A stretch of DNA of 64,000 nt. Origin: an uncultured Gilliamella sp. (lineage in GTDB: Bacteria; Pseudomonadota; Gammaproteobacteria; Enterobacterales; Orbaceae). The position numbers and the translations under genes are program-made. Of this stretch, positions 39,410 through 48,966 are shown piece by piece; position 1 is the first letter of the stretch, and every line of letters starts with the position of its first letter. Location: NCBI GenBank assembly GCA_946480175.1, contig CAMLIK010000002.1, forward strand, positions 24,304 to 88,303. The letters run 5' to 3'. The notes beneath the pieces are model-generated. The model saw only the letters and a program-made list of their open reading frames with translations, did no database searches and had not been told where the DNA came from.

Positions 39410-39442
39410 AAAATCATCTAATTGTTTAGATTAGATGATTTT
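39410..39442. terminator. Bidirectional terminator after the HAD gene and togT
   Basis: A 13-base-pair perfect stem (AAAATCATCTAAT / ATTAGATGATTTT) with a seven-base loop has A-rich and T-rich flanks on either side. It sits between converging genes. Confidence 0.88.
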
Positions 39443-39465
39443 AAGTTTGATTATATTATTTTTAT

Positions 39466-40971
39466 TTAGTGGTGTTGTTTAAAACCAACATTGTTGTTAC
39501 CAAAGCAATTGTCATAGTCAAATCCAGTTAACTCTTTAACTAAACTTCTTATTTCTGGTGTTGCGTCTTCTTTTTTACCACCATTTTTTAATCTATCAAT
39601 TTCTTGAATAATAAGTGCATGAGTCGATTTGTCTAATTTCATTCGGTAAGTGAAGAAGATACCTAATAATGCCATTCCACATACACCAAAGACTAATACT
39701 AAGTTAATTGCAGTAACCGTACTTTCTGGTTGAACAGCATCTACGCCAGATACAAAACCAGAGTATTTCAATACAATACCTAAGACAAAGACGATAGTTG
39801 CACGCATTAGTTTACCAGCCATGGTCATGGCACCAGCATAGATACCTTCGCGACGTCTTCCTGTTAGTACCTCATCGATATCTGCTAAGAAGGTGTATAC
39901 GCTCCAAGGAATATAATAAACACCACCAGTTCCTAATCCGAACCAAATAGTAATACCAATAACAATCCAGGTAACATGTGGCATGTTAAAGTAGTAGACA
40001 CCGATATAGCCGATTACCGAGGATATTACGATTAATATTGCAATTACAAATGGTCTTTTGAATCCACGTTTTACACACCAAGCCATAAAGAAAGCAGTTG
40101 AAATTAATTGGCAGATACTACTTAAACTATTCATTTGTGAAACAAAGGTTTTTGGTTGTCCTAAATTAAATACCACGAAATAAGTAAATGTTGCCGCAAA
40201 TAACCATTCAGCACCAAAGCCAAATAGGTACATTCCTAAATGATTTCTAAATGTTTTTAAACGGAAAGTTGAAAAGACATCAGAGAATAATTTAACAATA
40301 CTTTCTAGAAGACCAGAGGTTGTTTCATCTTCAATTTCATCAACTGATTTTTCCCAACTATTTAAGTAAAGTAGAATCAATGCAATCGCCATGATAGATG
40401 CATAAGTAATACCTGTTAATAAGAATGGTAGTGGTGAGTCTTTACCATCAAATAGGTAGAAAAATACACCTGGGATAGCGGCAGCTAAGAAGTTAGCTAC
40501 TTTACCAAACATCGCTTTCGAACCCGCTAAATAAGTTCGTTGATCGAAGTTTTTGGTCATCTCTACCGGTAAAGTATTATATGGGATCATAATCATGGTA
40601 TAGATGAATTCAAATAAAATATAGGTAGTTAAGTAGTACCAAAAATTCATGCCATCTACCCAAAGTAATGGGTAAATAATCATACATGGGATAGCAAATA
40701 AGATGAAGAATCGACGGCGACCAAAACGACGTCCAAGTTTAGTATGGTTAAAGTTATCAGTAATAAAACCCATTAACGGATTTAAGATAACATCTAGATA
40801 AGTTGCAATAGAAAAAATTAATGTTGCTTGAAAAGCCGAAAGTCCACAAAAAGTTGTGTAAAAGTATAGTAACCAAGCAGCACTAATTGCCAGCGCACCA
40901 CTACCTATCAAATTACCACTACCATACGAAAATCGAGTTAGTGTGGTTATTTTTTTCTGATTATCAGCCAT
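39466..40971 (-). CDS. togT: Oligogalacturonide transporter, GPH family (TogT-like)
   Basis: The product is a 501-residue sodium- or proton-coupled sugar symporter of the GPH (MelB-like) family with about twelve membrane helices. GPH features include DVILNPLMGFITDNFNHTKL, GRRFGRRRFF and GLGTGGVYYIPWS. The ATG at 40971 follows AAAGGAAAT; an upstream extension is unlikely. It is divergent from the porin gene and under KdgR/CRP-like sites. Context and similarity point to uptake of pectin oligomers across the inner membrane, as for TogT of Dickeya. The exact substrate is inferred. Confidence 0.82.
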   Translation of the reverse strand: MADNQKKITTLTRFSYGSGNLIGSGALAISAAWLLYFYTTFCGLSAFQATLIFSIATYLDVILNPLMGFITDNFNHTKLGRRFGRRRFFILFAIPCMIIYPLLWVDGMNFWYYLTTYILFEFIYTMIMIPYNTLPVEMTKNFDQRTYLAGSKAMFGKVANFLAAAIPGVFFYLFDGKDSPLPFLLTGITYASIMAIALILLYLNSWEKSVDEIEDETTSGLLESIVKLFSDVFSTFRLKTFRNHLGMYLFGFGAEWLFAATFTYFVVFNLGQPKTFVSQMNSLSSICQLISTAFFMAWCVKRGFKRPFVIAILIVISSVIGYIGVYYFNMPHVTWIVIGITIWFGLGTGGVYYIPWSVYTFLADIDEVLTGRRREGIYAGAMTMAGKLMRATIVFVLGIVLKYSGFVSGVDAVQPESTVTAINLVLVFGVCGMALLGIFFTYRMKLDKSTHALIIQEIDRLKNGGKKEDATPEIRSLVKELTGFDYDNCFGNNNVGFKQHH

Positions 40972-40992
40972 AAATTTATTTCCTTTAATAAT

Positions 40993-41011
40993 TATGAAAT
41001 ACTGTTTTAAA
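40993..41011 (-). promoter_or_regulatory. KdgR-like operator upstream of togT
   Basis: Read on the minus strand this is TTTAAAACAGTATTTCATA. It agrees at 16 of 19 positions with the degenerate enteric KdgR box (AATRAAACANYRTTTCATT type). It lies 22 bases upstream of the togT start, fitting repression. Confidence 0.65.
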
Positions 41012-41065
41012 ATTATTATCGAAATAATACTAAATTTATACAAGTTAATTTTAATTTTTTTTTAG

Positions 41066-41087
41066 AAATGTGACATTGATAACAAAT
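41066..41087. promoter_or_regulatory. CRP-like site in the togT-kdgM region
   Basis: TGTGA, six bases, TAACA: one mismatch from the CRP core TGTGA-N6-TCACA. It is centrally placed between the divergent transporter and porin genes. Confidence 0.6.
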
Positions 41088-41179
41088 TATTTTGTTTTAT
41101 AAGGCAAATCTATTAATATCATTTAATAAAAATATATAAATATCATAATGTTATCCTTTTATTTGAGATTATTTTCTGA

Positions 41180-41201
41180 ATTTGTGATCTTATTAACAGA
41201 A
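41180..41201. promoter_or_regulatory. Second CRP-like site upstream of the porin gene
   Basis: TGTGA, six bases, TAACA again, with one mismatch in the right half. It lies about 85 bases before the porin start. This 302-base gap between togT and the porin holds only these two sites and the two KdgR-like boxes. Confidence 0.6.
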
Positions 41202-41224
41202 AAAAATAATAAAAAAATAAAAAA

Positions 41225-41243
41225 TATAAAACATGATTTCAAA
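41225..41243 (+). promoter_or_regulatory. KdgR-like operator upstream of the porin gene
   Basis: The core ATAAAACATGATTTCAA matches the KdgR box at 15 of 19 positions. It ends 30 bases before the porin start codon. Confidence 0.6.
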
Positions 41244-41273
41244 AAATAATTTTTAAAATTTAGGAAAACAATA

Positions 41274-42836
41274 ATGCGTCAATTTAAATTAAAAAAAATA
41301 CCGCTTTTAATGCTTCTGTCTAGCTTCCCTATTTATTCCTTTGCTGGTCAAACAACATTTCAGTATGAACATAACTGGAAATCAATGGATAGAATTCATG
41401 GTGATACTATTAAGTTAATTCATAAGACCGATGATAGTTGGCAATATGAATTCAAATTTGGTGTTACAGAAGGTGGTGGAAATAAACGTGATGTTTTGTA
41501 TGATGATATGCAAGGTGGTTCGGGCGGTGTTGTCGTTCAAAAAACGTTTACGCTTGAAGACGGCTGGGGTTCAATTATTCCATCATTAGAATTAGGATTT
41601 AGTAAAGATTCAACGCTTTATCAACCTGGATTAAAATATAGTTATAAAATTAATAATGATTGGTCGACAAGTTTACGTTATCGCTATGAATGGAAAAAAA
41701 TATCTCATGCTGAACGTTATAAAACAGCGAAAGTATCTGGTCAAAAAGTTAAATATGTTGCAAGTAGCAATACAGGAAGGAACCGTTTAGATTGGGCATT
41801 AATATATTCTGGCATTAAGGCATTTAACTTTAATTATACCTTTAATTATTATATTGGTGATTATACCAACAATTCTTATAAGGCCTTGAAGAAAGGTTTT
41901 TCTAAAAATGAATATAAAGCTTATAACAATAAAAAAACGGATTATGAGCAAGAATTTAAAATTACCTATAATTACTCCAAATTATTCCGTCCTTATTTTT
42001 CTATTTCTGATGTGTCAAAAAATAAAACCACAGATACAAGACAAGCTAAGTTTAAAGTCGGTTTCAATTATGCTTTTGGTCAATCAAATAGTAAAAATTC
42101 TGATTTTGCTTACAAAACCTATTTTAAATATGCGCATCATTATGGTTTAAGCTCGCATTATCATGGCGATAGCTTTGGTTTATATACTGATTTTGATAAA
42201 AAAGGTTATGTTGGTATTAGTGTAATTACCTATAACCAATTGAAAAATAGATTATTTTTTGATGATGTTGTTTCAAGCCATTATCAACTATATGGTGGTT
42301 ACAATTTTTATTTGGCTGATCAGTGGGTACTGACTCCAAATATGGAAGTTAGATTCTATTCTGGTGGTGGTTATAAAGCAAAAAGTGAAGAAAACTTACC
42401 TCATTATCAGTTGGGTGATGTGAGTGACTCACAACGTCCAGGTGTTCGTTATTCTCCAGCTTTAAAATTGACTTGGTTACAAAGTGATGATGTATCGTTT
42501 TATAGTCAATATCGGTTTGAATATCGCAAAGTTTCAAGAAGTAAACGTGAAGATAGTGTCCAAGGTTATGTTGATAACCGAGCGCGTAATCGTTTTGATA
42601 TAGGTACTGATATTAATTTATCTCCAGATTGGAATGTTGGCTATCGCTTCTCATATTTAAAAGGAAATTATGTATTACATAATGATAAAAAGCATGATTA
42701 TCAACAAGAATTAGATATAAATTGGCAAGCAACTAAAGCTTGGCAGGTTAACTTGGCTGCTGAGGATGTGGCGAAAAGTCTCCACTCTGACGCACGTGAA
42801 GCTAAGTTAGCACTAGGATTATCTTATCAATTTTAA
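41274..42836 (+). CDS. kdgM: Double-length KdgM-family oligogalacturonate porin
   Basis: KdgM porins are 12-stranded outer-membrane barrels of about 220-240 residues that admit oligogalacturonides. This product has 520 residues: a signal peptide (cleavage after FPIYSFA), then two homologous halves at about 25-269 and 277-520. Both begin with an aromatic strand and HGD (YEHNWKSMDRIHGD; YAHHYGLSSHYHGD). Both have a YRYEW/YRFEYRKVS segment followed by R-N-R-(L/F)-D. Both end with an Asp-Val, (Q/E)AK and aromatic strand (RQAKFKVGFNYAF; REAKLALGLSYQF). No stop or restart separates them, so it is a fused tandem porin. It heads an operon with secreted pectinases. Confidence 0.88.
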   Translation: MRQFKLKKIPLLMLLSSFPIYSFAGQTTFQYEHNWKSMDRIHGDTIKLIHKTDDSWQYEFKFGVTEGGGNKRDVLYDDMQGGSGGVVVQKTFTLEDGWGSIIPSLELGFSKDSTLYQPGLKYSYKINNDWSTSLRYRYEWKKISHAERYKTAKVSGQKVKYVASSNTGRNRLDWALIYSGIKAFNFNYTFNYYIGDYTNNSYKALKKGFSKNEYKAYNNKKTDYEQEFKITYNYSKLFRPYFSISDVSKNKTTDTRQAKFKVGFNYAFGQSNSKNSDFAYKTYFKYAHHYGLSSHYHGDSFGLYTDFDKKGYVGISVITYNQLKNRLFFDDVVSSHYQLYGGYNFYLADQWVLTPNMEVRFYSGGGYKAKSEENLPHYQLGDVSDSQRPGVRYSPALKLTWLQSDDVSFYSQYRFEYRKVSRSKREDSVQGYVDNRARNRFDIGTDINLSPDWNVGYRFSYLKGNYVLHNDKKHDYQQELDINWQATKAWQVNLAAEDVAKSLHSDAREAKLALGLSYQF

Positions 42837-42869
42837 TCAATAAAGAAAGATGTTAAAAGTGGTGGAAAC

Positions 42870-44441
42870 ATGTTAAAGAAAATAAAGAAAACTATTTTCG
42901 GACTTTTATTGGTTGTCTCGCCAACCAGTTTAGTAATGGCAAGTACGGTTATACAAGGTTATATTTATGTAAATAAACCTATTATTTCATCGGTAATAAT
43001 CCGTGATGCTAATAACAAATTTTTAAAAACTATAACCAATAGCGAAGGGTTTTATCAACAAGATGTTTCTGAACTGACTCCACCACTAATTGTTTTTAGT
43101 AATGAAAACTCACTAGTGCGAACAGGGGATAGCAACCAAACTTGTAACGGTAACTGTTTGGTTTCATATGTCCACAGTTTAGCAAAAGATCGGCAAAATA
43201 CCGTTAATATTAATCCATTAACTGATTTTTTAGCTAGTGAATTAGCTAAACAAGTAAATCTTTTAGGCCCAGAAGAGTTTGTTAATAATCAATTGCCTTT
43301 TTTAATAGATGATGCTGCATTAAGCAATGCTTATAAAAAATTTCATTTATTGTTTGATAATGCATTACCTCAAGTAGGCATTATCGCTAAATCGTTTGAT
43401 CCAGTTACCACAGTTAATCAAGATATCAACCAGCTACTTAATGTAATGCTCTTTAATCGAGGATACGATTCATCTACTGGTAAGGTGAGTGGAACCGTAT
43501 TGTTTGATATGCGTTTAATACCTATTAGCCAAGATTCGCCTTTTAATTATTCCCAAACGGTTAAGCAACAAGAAAAAAATATAAATGCTAAACAACGTAT
43601 TTTTATTTTAGGCGATTCGACTGCCTCTAATTATGATAAAAAAGTTTATCCAAGAATGGGATGGGGGCAAGTTTTTGATCGCTTTATTAATGATAAGGCT
43701 GATATCGTTGTCATTAATGGTGCGCAATCTGGCCGTTCAAGCCGTAGTTTCAAAACGGAAGGTTGGTTTCATTTGATGAAGCCTTTTATGAAAAAAGGCG
43801 ATTATATGATCATCGCTTTTGGGCATAATGATGAAAAATGTGATGGTAGCAATCCAAAACGCGGTAAAGTGGATGTGGCTAATTTATGTACCTATCCGAA
43901 TGATGATAATAATCAAAAACAATATCCATCAAAACAAGAAAATATGTCATTCCAATCTTCTCTAGAGAGTTATCTTGCAGTGGCAAAAGAGTTAGATATG
44001 ACACCCATTTTAATGACTCCTGTCACCCGTTATAAAGATTACAATAATAAAATAGCTTATCAAGATCAGAATAAAAACCCTGTTAGCCATCTCCATTACA
44101 CCACCAATAAACCCGGTTTTGCTTATTGGGGTGATTATTCCAATACCATCAAACATACCGCTAAAGTTAACCAAGTTGCTTTAATTGATTTGGAATCCTT
44201 GAGTATTGATTTTGCTAATCAACATAAAGATGACTGGCAGTCTTACTGGTTAGTTGTTGATCCTAATGATCCTAAATATCCCTATTATAAAAAGCAATCT
44301 TCCGGTGTGGTAGGCAATCCTGACGCAACGCATTTTCAAGAAAAAGGTGCACTAGCGATAGCTGAAATTATAGCCATAGCAATCAGCAATTATCCTGATA
44401 TAAAACAAGATATTGTTGATCTTAATAAAATTCGTCAATAA
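42870..44441 (+). CDS. Pectin acetylesterase, SGNH hydrolase of family CE12
   Basis: This enzyme should remove acetyl groups from pectin so that lyases can act. The 523-residue product has a signal peptide, an N-terminal region of about 200 residues with a carboxypeptidase-regulatory-like start, and a C-terminal SGNH domain from about 240. That domain has the catalytic Ser in GDSTAS (about 249), NGAQSGRSSRSF, AFGHND and the Asp/His pair in DATHF (about 484-487). These are CE12 (rhamnogalacturonan/pectin acetylesterase) motifs. The size is near that of Dickeya PaeY (551 aa). It lies between the porin and pectate lyases in one operon. Confidence 0.82.
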   Translation: MLKKIKKTIFGLLLVVSPTSLVMASTVIQGYIYVNKPIISSVIIRDANNKFLKTITNSEGFYQQDVSELTPPLIVFSNENSLVRTGDSNQTCNGNCLVSYVHSLAKDRQNTVNINPLTDFLASELAKQVNLLGPEEFVNNQLPFLIDDAALSNAYKKFHLLFDNALPQVGIIAKSFDPVTTVNQDINQLLNVMLFNRGYDSSTGKVSGTVLFDMRLIPISQDSPFNYSQTVKQQEKNINAKQRIFILGDSTASNYDKKVYPRMGWGQVFDRFINDKADIVVINGAQSGRSSRSFKTEGWFHLMKPFMKKGDYMIIAFGHNDEKCDGSNPKRGKVDVANLCTYPNDDNNQKQYPSKQENMSFQSSLESYLAVAKELDMTPILMTPVTRYKDYNNKIAYQDQNKNPVSHLHYTTNKPGFAYWGDYSNTIKHTAKVNQVALIDLESLSIDFANQHKDDWQSYWLVVDPNDPKYPYYKKQSSGVVGNPDATHFQEKGALAIAEIIAIAISNYPDIKQDIVDLNKIRQ

Positions 44442-44462
44442 AAAATTAAGGTATCAATTAAA

Positions 44463-45629
44463 ATGAAAAAACGACTAATAGCGCTGTTAATTCCATTAGC
44501 CATTAACTCATATAGTTTTACAAGCTATGCGTTATCACCAGCACCAATAAAAATAAAACAGGCACTTGATGTTGCGCCTGAAAATGGTTTTGCTGGTTTC
44601 AATTTAGCTACCAACAGTGGAACAACAGGTGGATCAAAAGCCAAAAAAGAGATGATCTTTTTAGTTAACAATAAGAAAGATCTTTTAGAAGCTATTAATA
44701 TAAATAAAGATCAACCTCGTATTATTCAAGTTTCAGGGGTGATTGATATAAGCGAAAACAAACCGTACCAAGACTTTAATGATCAAAAATCACGCTCGTT
44801 AATCAAAATTCCTAGTAATACTACATTGATCGGTGTTGGCGATAATGCTGGTTTTATCAATGGCTCAATAATGTTATCTAAAGTAAATAATGTCATTATT
44901 CGTAATTTAAAAATTGAAGCCCCAATTGATGTTGAACCAAAATTTGAAGAGGGTGATGGATGGAATGCTGAATGGGATGGTATCAACATTATTTCCTCAA
45001 CTTATGTTTGGGTTGATCACGTCACTTTAACTGATGGTGCATTTACCGACAATATGTATCATGAAAAAGATGGCTGGAAATATGTGCAACATGATGGTTT
45101 GTTAGATATTAAGCGCGGTAGTGATTTTATTACTATCTCTTATTGTCTATTTGAAAACCATGATAAGACAATGTTAATTGGTCACAGTGATAAAAATGCT
45201 GATCAGGATGAGAATAAATTAAATATTACCCTTCATCATAATGTCTTCACTGATATCACTCAACGCGCGCCAAGGGTAAGGTTTGGTAAAATCCACATGT
45301 ATAACAACCTTTTTAAAGGGACTGTAAATAAATCTAAAACAATATATCCATATCAATACTCTATTGGCTTAGGCTACAAGGGCAGCGTGCTTTCCGAAAA
45401 TAATCTATTTTTGATTGATGGTCTAAAAGATAATTGCAAAGTGACTAAACAATTTAAAGGTAATAATTTTTTAGATAAAAACTCTCTATTTAATCAATCT
45501 AAGTTGAAATTATCATCATGTAATTTAGATGATAACTTGAATTGGTCTGTCCCTTATCAATATAGGGTGGATGATATTAAACAATTTAGCAAAAGTTACA
45601 GCCGATTAGTTGGTAGTGGAAAACTTTAG
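44463..45629 (+). CDS. Secreted pectate lyase, family PL1
   Basis: Pectate lyases of PL1 cut polygalacturonate by beta-elimination with calcium. The 388-residue product has a signal peptide (to about 25) and the parallel beta-helix features of PL1: GVGDNAGFINGSIMLSKVNN, NVIIRNLKIE, the VWVDHVTL motif (about 182-189) and the catalytic-region RAPRVRFGKIHMYNN (about 266-280). The calcium-site aspartates lie around EWDGINI and HDGLLDIKRGSD. It is preceded by the acetylesterase and followed by a PL9 lyase. Confidence 0.92.
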   Translation: MKKRLIALLIPLAINSYSFTSYALSPAPIKIKQALDVAPENGFAGFNLATNSGTTGGSKAKKEMIFLVNNKKDLLEAININKDQPRIIQVSGVIDISENKPYQDFNDQKSRSLIKIPSNTTLIGVGDNAGFINGSIMLSKVNNVIIRNLKIEAPIDVEPKFEEGDGWNAEWDGINIISSTYVWVDHVTLTDGAFTDNMYHEKDGWKYVQHDGLLDIKRGSDFITISYCLFENHDKTMLIGHSDKNADQDENKLNITLHHNVFTDITQRAPRVRFGKIHMYNNLFKGTVNKSKTIYPYQYSIGLGYKGSVLSENNLFLIDGLKDNCKVTKQFKGNNFLDKNSLFNQSKLKLSSCNLDDNLNWSVPYQYRVDDIKQFSKSYSRLVGSGKL

Positions 45630-45664
45630 AATTATTGAAATAAACAAAAATGTTAGGGTCTATA

Positions 45665-47908
45665 ATGAAAAAAATATTAACTTCAATACTTTGTCTATCT
45701 ACGCTTTATGTTAGCGCAGCTTCCGCACAAGAGTGGAAAGCGATAGCATTTGGCCAATCGACAGACTTAAATTTTGCCTCACTTATCAAACCAGAAAAAG
45801 TGGGGACCAATAACGCATGGATTGCCGGTCAAAAAGATTTTTTAGTTCCAAATCAACCTTATCCATTACCATCAGATTTCTACCTAGAAAGTCGAGGTGG
45901 TAAAATTGCTAACTCGCATGATGGAATGGTGGTGCTTTATACCCAATTACCCGTTAATCAAACATTTACTTTAGAAAGTGATGTTACCTTAGAACAAATA
46001 GGGCCGGAAGTTGATGGTAAAACCCCTGCTGCTCAAGAAGCGGTTGGTTTATTTGCTCGTGATACTATTGGTGTTGCGCGAAGTGAACCACAACCTGCTG
46101 GTTATGAAGAATTTCCAAATGCTTCAAATGTTATTATGAATGCGTTAATTACGCAAAATCAGAAAAATGATAATTTAGTAAAAGTAACCGGCTTAGTGCG
46201 TGATGGGGTTAAAAAAGCATGGGGGAATGAAGGCATATCCATTGAGAAAGTTGCTTATGTTGAAAATGTTAATTATGTTGATGTAAAAAGTATGCATTTA
46301 ACAATGACTAGAACGGCAGATCAATTTATCTTATCGATGAAAAATAATGCCACAGGTGAAGAGAAACAGTGGGCAACTAATGATTATTCTGGATTTTTAA
46401 ATCAACAAGATAATCAAAATATTTATGTTGGCTTTTTTGCTTCGAGAAACGCGAAAGTTGAGTTTAAAAATTCTACCTTAACTCTCAAGGATGAAAAAGT
46501 TAATTATGATAAATTACCCGCTAAACCAGAAGTAATAGTGGATATTAAACCAACATTAATTTTGTCCTCACCGCAAAATGCCTATAGTAAAGACTATATA
46601 TTACAATTTTTCCCAAATACTTCTGGTACCGTATTGGTTAAGGAAATTAATAAAACGTTGAATGCCGAAGTTGGTAAATTATTACAGTTTCCAACTCAGT
46701 TAAAAGACGGAAGTAATACCTTTACTGTTGAGTTTAAAGATAAAGCAAATATTAGTACCCAAACTTTTACCGTTAATCTAAATAAATCATCGATTAAAAA
46801 TTTATCTAAAATTGTCGTTTCACCAGAAGGTAAAAAGGATAATAAAGGTACTCATCAATCACCGGTTGATTTTGAGACCGCGGTTAATAGTGTTGAGCCT
46901 GGTGGGGTTATTTATTTGATGGATGGTTATTATAATGGTGTTACTCTACCTGAGCAATTAAGTGGTTTACCGGGTAAATTAAAAACGATACAAGCCATTA
47001 ATAAGCATAAAGCAATTTTTATCAACACTACGTTTAATTTAAATAGCCATTATTGGTCTATTAAACACGTCATCTTTGATGGAAATATTGATAATAAAGA
47101 CAATAAGCCCGCTTATTTAAGAATTTCTGGTAGTCATAATATGATTGATCAAGTGATTACTCGTAATAATAGTGATACTGGACTGGCAATATCAGCAAAA
47201 AAGAAAAATCAAAATCGTATTTACTGGCCATCTTATAACTTAATTATTAATTCTGATTCATATAATAATATGGATAAATCAGGGAAAAATGCCGATGGTT
47301 TTGCTGCTAAGTTAGGGGTGGGTAAAGGAAATGTCTTTAGAGGATGTATTGCCCATAATAATACCGATGACGGTTTTGATCTTTATAACAAGATTGAAGA
47401 TGGCCCGAATGACCCAGTGTTAATTGATAGTTCCGTTACCTATTCCAACGGTTTTCCTTTCTCAAAACCAAATATTGCTAAAGGAAGTATCGGTAATGGC
47501 TTTAAATTAGGTGCTGAAGGTCAACCAGTAAATCATAAAATTATCAATTCGATTTCATTAAACAATAATATGGATGGATTTACTGATAACTTTAATACGG
47601 GTTCTTATATCATGAGCAATAATATTTCGATTAATAGTGCAAGATATAATTATATTTTACGAGCTAACCCCTATGAGTTTTTAAAACCAAAGGTTACTTT
47701 TGAACATAATTATTCTATTCGAGATAGTTGGGATTCAGCAATAGATGATTCATTTGGGCCACAAATTAAAAGTATAGATTTTAAATCAGTGACGAGTAAT
47801 AAATTATGGCAGGGCAATATTGACTTTAAAATCACTCGAGATAAAAACGGTAATATTGTGTTACCAAAAGAATTACAAACATTAATTGAAAAAAATAAAG
47901 TTAAATAA
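45665..47908 (+). CDS. pelX: Exopolygalacturonate lyase, family PL9 (PelX-like)
   Basis: PL9 exo-lyases release unsaturated digalacturonate. The ATG at 45665 follows AGGG and gives 747 residues, nearly the same as Dickeya PelX (about 748). The signal peptide ends SAASA. An N-terminal LamG-like region spans about 25-280, a short Ig-like segment about 290-380, and the PL9 beta-helix the remainder. The latter has the calcium-binding NNTDDGFDLYNK and the GNGFKLG motif carrying the presumed catalytic Lys. In Dickeya the enzyme is periplasmic. A strong terminator follows. Confidence 0.92.
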   Translation: MKKILTSILCLSTLYVSAASAQEWKAIAFGQSTDLNFASLIKPEKVGTNNAWIAGQKDFLVPNQPYPLPSDFYLESRGGKIANSHDGMVVLYTQLPVNQTFTLESDVTLEQIGPEVDGKTPAAQEAVGLFARDTIGVARSEPQPAGYEEFPNASNVIMNALITQNQKNDNLVKVTGLVRDGVKKAWGNEGISIEKVAYVENVNYVDVKSMHLTMTRTADQFILSMKNNATGEEKQWATNDYSGFLNQQDNQNIYVGFFASRNAKVEFKNSTLTLKDEKVNYDKLPAKPEVIVDIKPTLILSSPQNAYSKDYILQFFPNTSGTVLVKEINKTLNAEVGKLLQFPTQLKDGSNTFTVEFKDKANISTQTFTVNLNKSSIKNLSKIVVSPEGKKDNKGTHQSPVDFETAVNSVEPGGVIYLMDGYYNGVTLPEQLSGLPGKLKTIQAINKHKAIFINTTFNLNSHYWSIKHVIFDGNIDNKDNKPAYLRISGSHNMIDQVITRNNSDTGLAISAKKKNQNRIYWPSYNLIINSDSYNNMDKSGKNADGFAAKLGVGKGNVFRGCIAHNNTDDGFDLYNKIEDGPNDPVLIDSSVTYSNGFPFSKPNIAKGSIGNGFKLGAEGQPVNHKIINSISLNNNMDGFTDNFNTGSYIMSNNISINSARYNYILRANPYEFLKPKVTFEHNYSIRDSWDSAIDDSFGPQIKSIDFKSVTSNKLWQGNIDFKITRDKNGNIVLPKELQTLIEKNKVK

Positions 47909-47920
47909 TTAAATAATAAC

Positions 47921-47950
47921 GCGCTAAATCTTATTAGATTTAGCGCTTTT
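47921..47950 (+). terminator. Terminator of the porin-esterase-lyase operon
   Basis: An eleven-base perfect stem (GCGCTAAATCT / AGATTTAGCGC) with a four-base loop is followed by TTTT. Confidence 0.9.
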
Positions 47951-48126
47951 CATCTTTACAACTCATCTTTGCAATTTATGTTTTCAACTCTTATTACTCA
48001 ATTTTGATTGCCAATACATTATTATGTTTGTTTAATAATATGTTGTTGAGAAATATATTACAGTTAAAAAATTATATTTAAAGATAACTTTTATTTATTG
48101 AATAGCAATTGTTAGAAGTAATGAAA

Positions 48127-48160
48127 TGTGTTATTTCATCAATTAAGCTGAAATAACACA
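48127..48160 (-). terminator. Terminator downstream of the DhuI-like gene
   Basis: A twelve-base perfect inverted repeat (TGTGTTATTTCA / TGAAATAACACA) with a ten-base loop lies 28 bases past the stop of the minus-strand isomerase gene, followed by TTTCATT. The T run is modest. Confidence 0.6.
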
Positions 48161-48187
48161 AGTTTTGTTGAAGGTGTAGATACTAAA

Positions 48188-48823
48188 TTAAGCTAACAGA
48201 CTTTTGATATAAGCCGTGATTTCTGAGTCTTGGCTGTTTTCAAATAAACATTTTTGGAAACGTTCACCTCGGATCGCATCTTTAAGTAATGATTGATCTA
48301 TTGATTTTAGTGCTTCAATTAAACTCTTTCCTGCTGCGTTTTTCATATTATTTAATATTACCGCATTAGCATTTTGCGATTCACGACGCTCAGGTGGATA
48401 GCCTAATCCTTTTTCGCCATCAAATGCTTTTTCAAAAATATAACGCGCATTAAGTTCAGCGCCCCAACCAAAGCCTTTAGCAAAAGCAAGTGATAACGCA
48501 TTACCATTATTTACTTGTGCAAATAAATAAGCATCAGTAGGTTCGATACAATAACCACAGTTAACGCCCGGGAATGCGTTTAACGCCATTAAAGCGCCTT
48601 GGCCTGTTCCACAACCGGTGATAACAAAATCGACAGCTTTACTGTTTAATAAAATAGCGCTAATAATACCTAAATGAACATAAGTTAATTTTTTATCATT
48701 GTCGCCATCCATGCCGACGTTAAAAATAGTATGTCCATATTTCTCAGTTGCGTTTTTTAATTCATTTAAAATAATTGGATTTTTAGCTGCTTGGCTAAAT
48801 TCGTTCATTAGTGCTATTTTCAT
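48188..48823 (-). CDS. dhuI: RpiB/LacAB-family isomerase, probable DhuI (DKI isomerase)
   Basis: The 211-residue product has the RpiB/LacAB fold markers DFVITGCGTGQGALMALNAF and GNALSLAFAKGFGWGAELNA, with a C-terminal extension ending FENSQDSEITAYIKSLLA. Overall it closely resembles streptococcal DhuI as I recall it. DhuI converts 4-deoxy-L-threo-5-hexosulose uronate to the 2,5-diketo isomer, the step done by KduI in classic pectin pathways. It is divergent from ogl-kduD-kdgF-kdgR, sharing KdgR- and CRP-like sites. No kduI is in the window. The alternative is a general sugar-phosphate isomerase, but context argues against this. Confidence 0.8.
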   Translation of the reverse strand: MKIALMNEFSQAAKNPIILNELKNATEKYGHTIFNVGMDGDNDKKLTYVHLGIISAILLNSKAVDFVITGCGTGQGALMALNAFPGVNCGYCIEPTDAYLFAQVNNGNALSLAFAKGFGWGAELNARYIFEKAFDGEKGLGYPPERRESQNANAVILNNMKNAAGKSLIEALKSIDQSLLKDAIRGERFQKCLFENSQDSEITAYIKSLLA

Positions 48824-48937
48824 GATTTCCCTCTATTTTGTGTGAAATAATAACCAAACACATGATGGTTATTAATATCTGTTACATACATTATTCATTA
48901 TAAGCCCGCAAAAAAATATATCAATTTTTTTAACTAA

Positions 48938-48956
48938 AATAAAACGATGTTTTAAT
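48938..48956. promoter_or_regulatory. KdgR-like operator between dhuI and ogl
   Basis: AATAAAACGATGTTTTAAT agrees with the KdgR box at 16 of 19 positions and is close to palindromic. It could control both divergent genes. Confidence 0.72.
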
Positions 48957-48966
48957 AAATTTGTTG

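Noticed and set aside
41908-42150. Internal plus-strand frame inside the porin gene, considered as evidence for a split gene
   Set aside because: The full 520-codon frame is continuous with homologous content throughout; the internal frame is a shadow.
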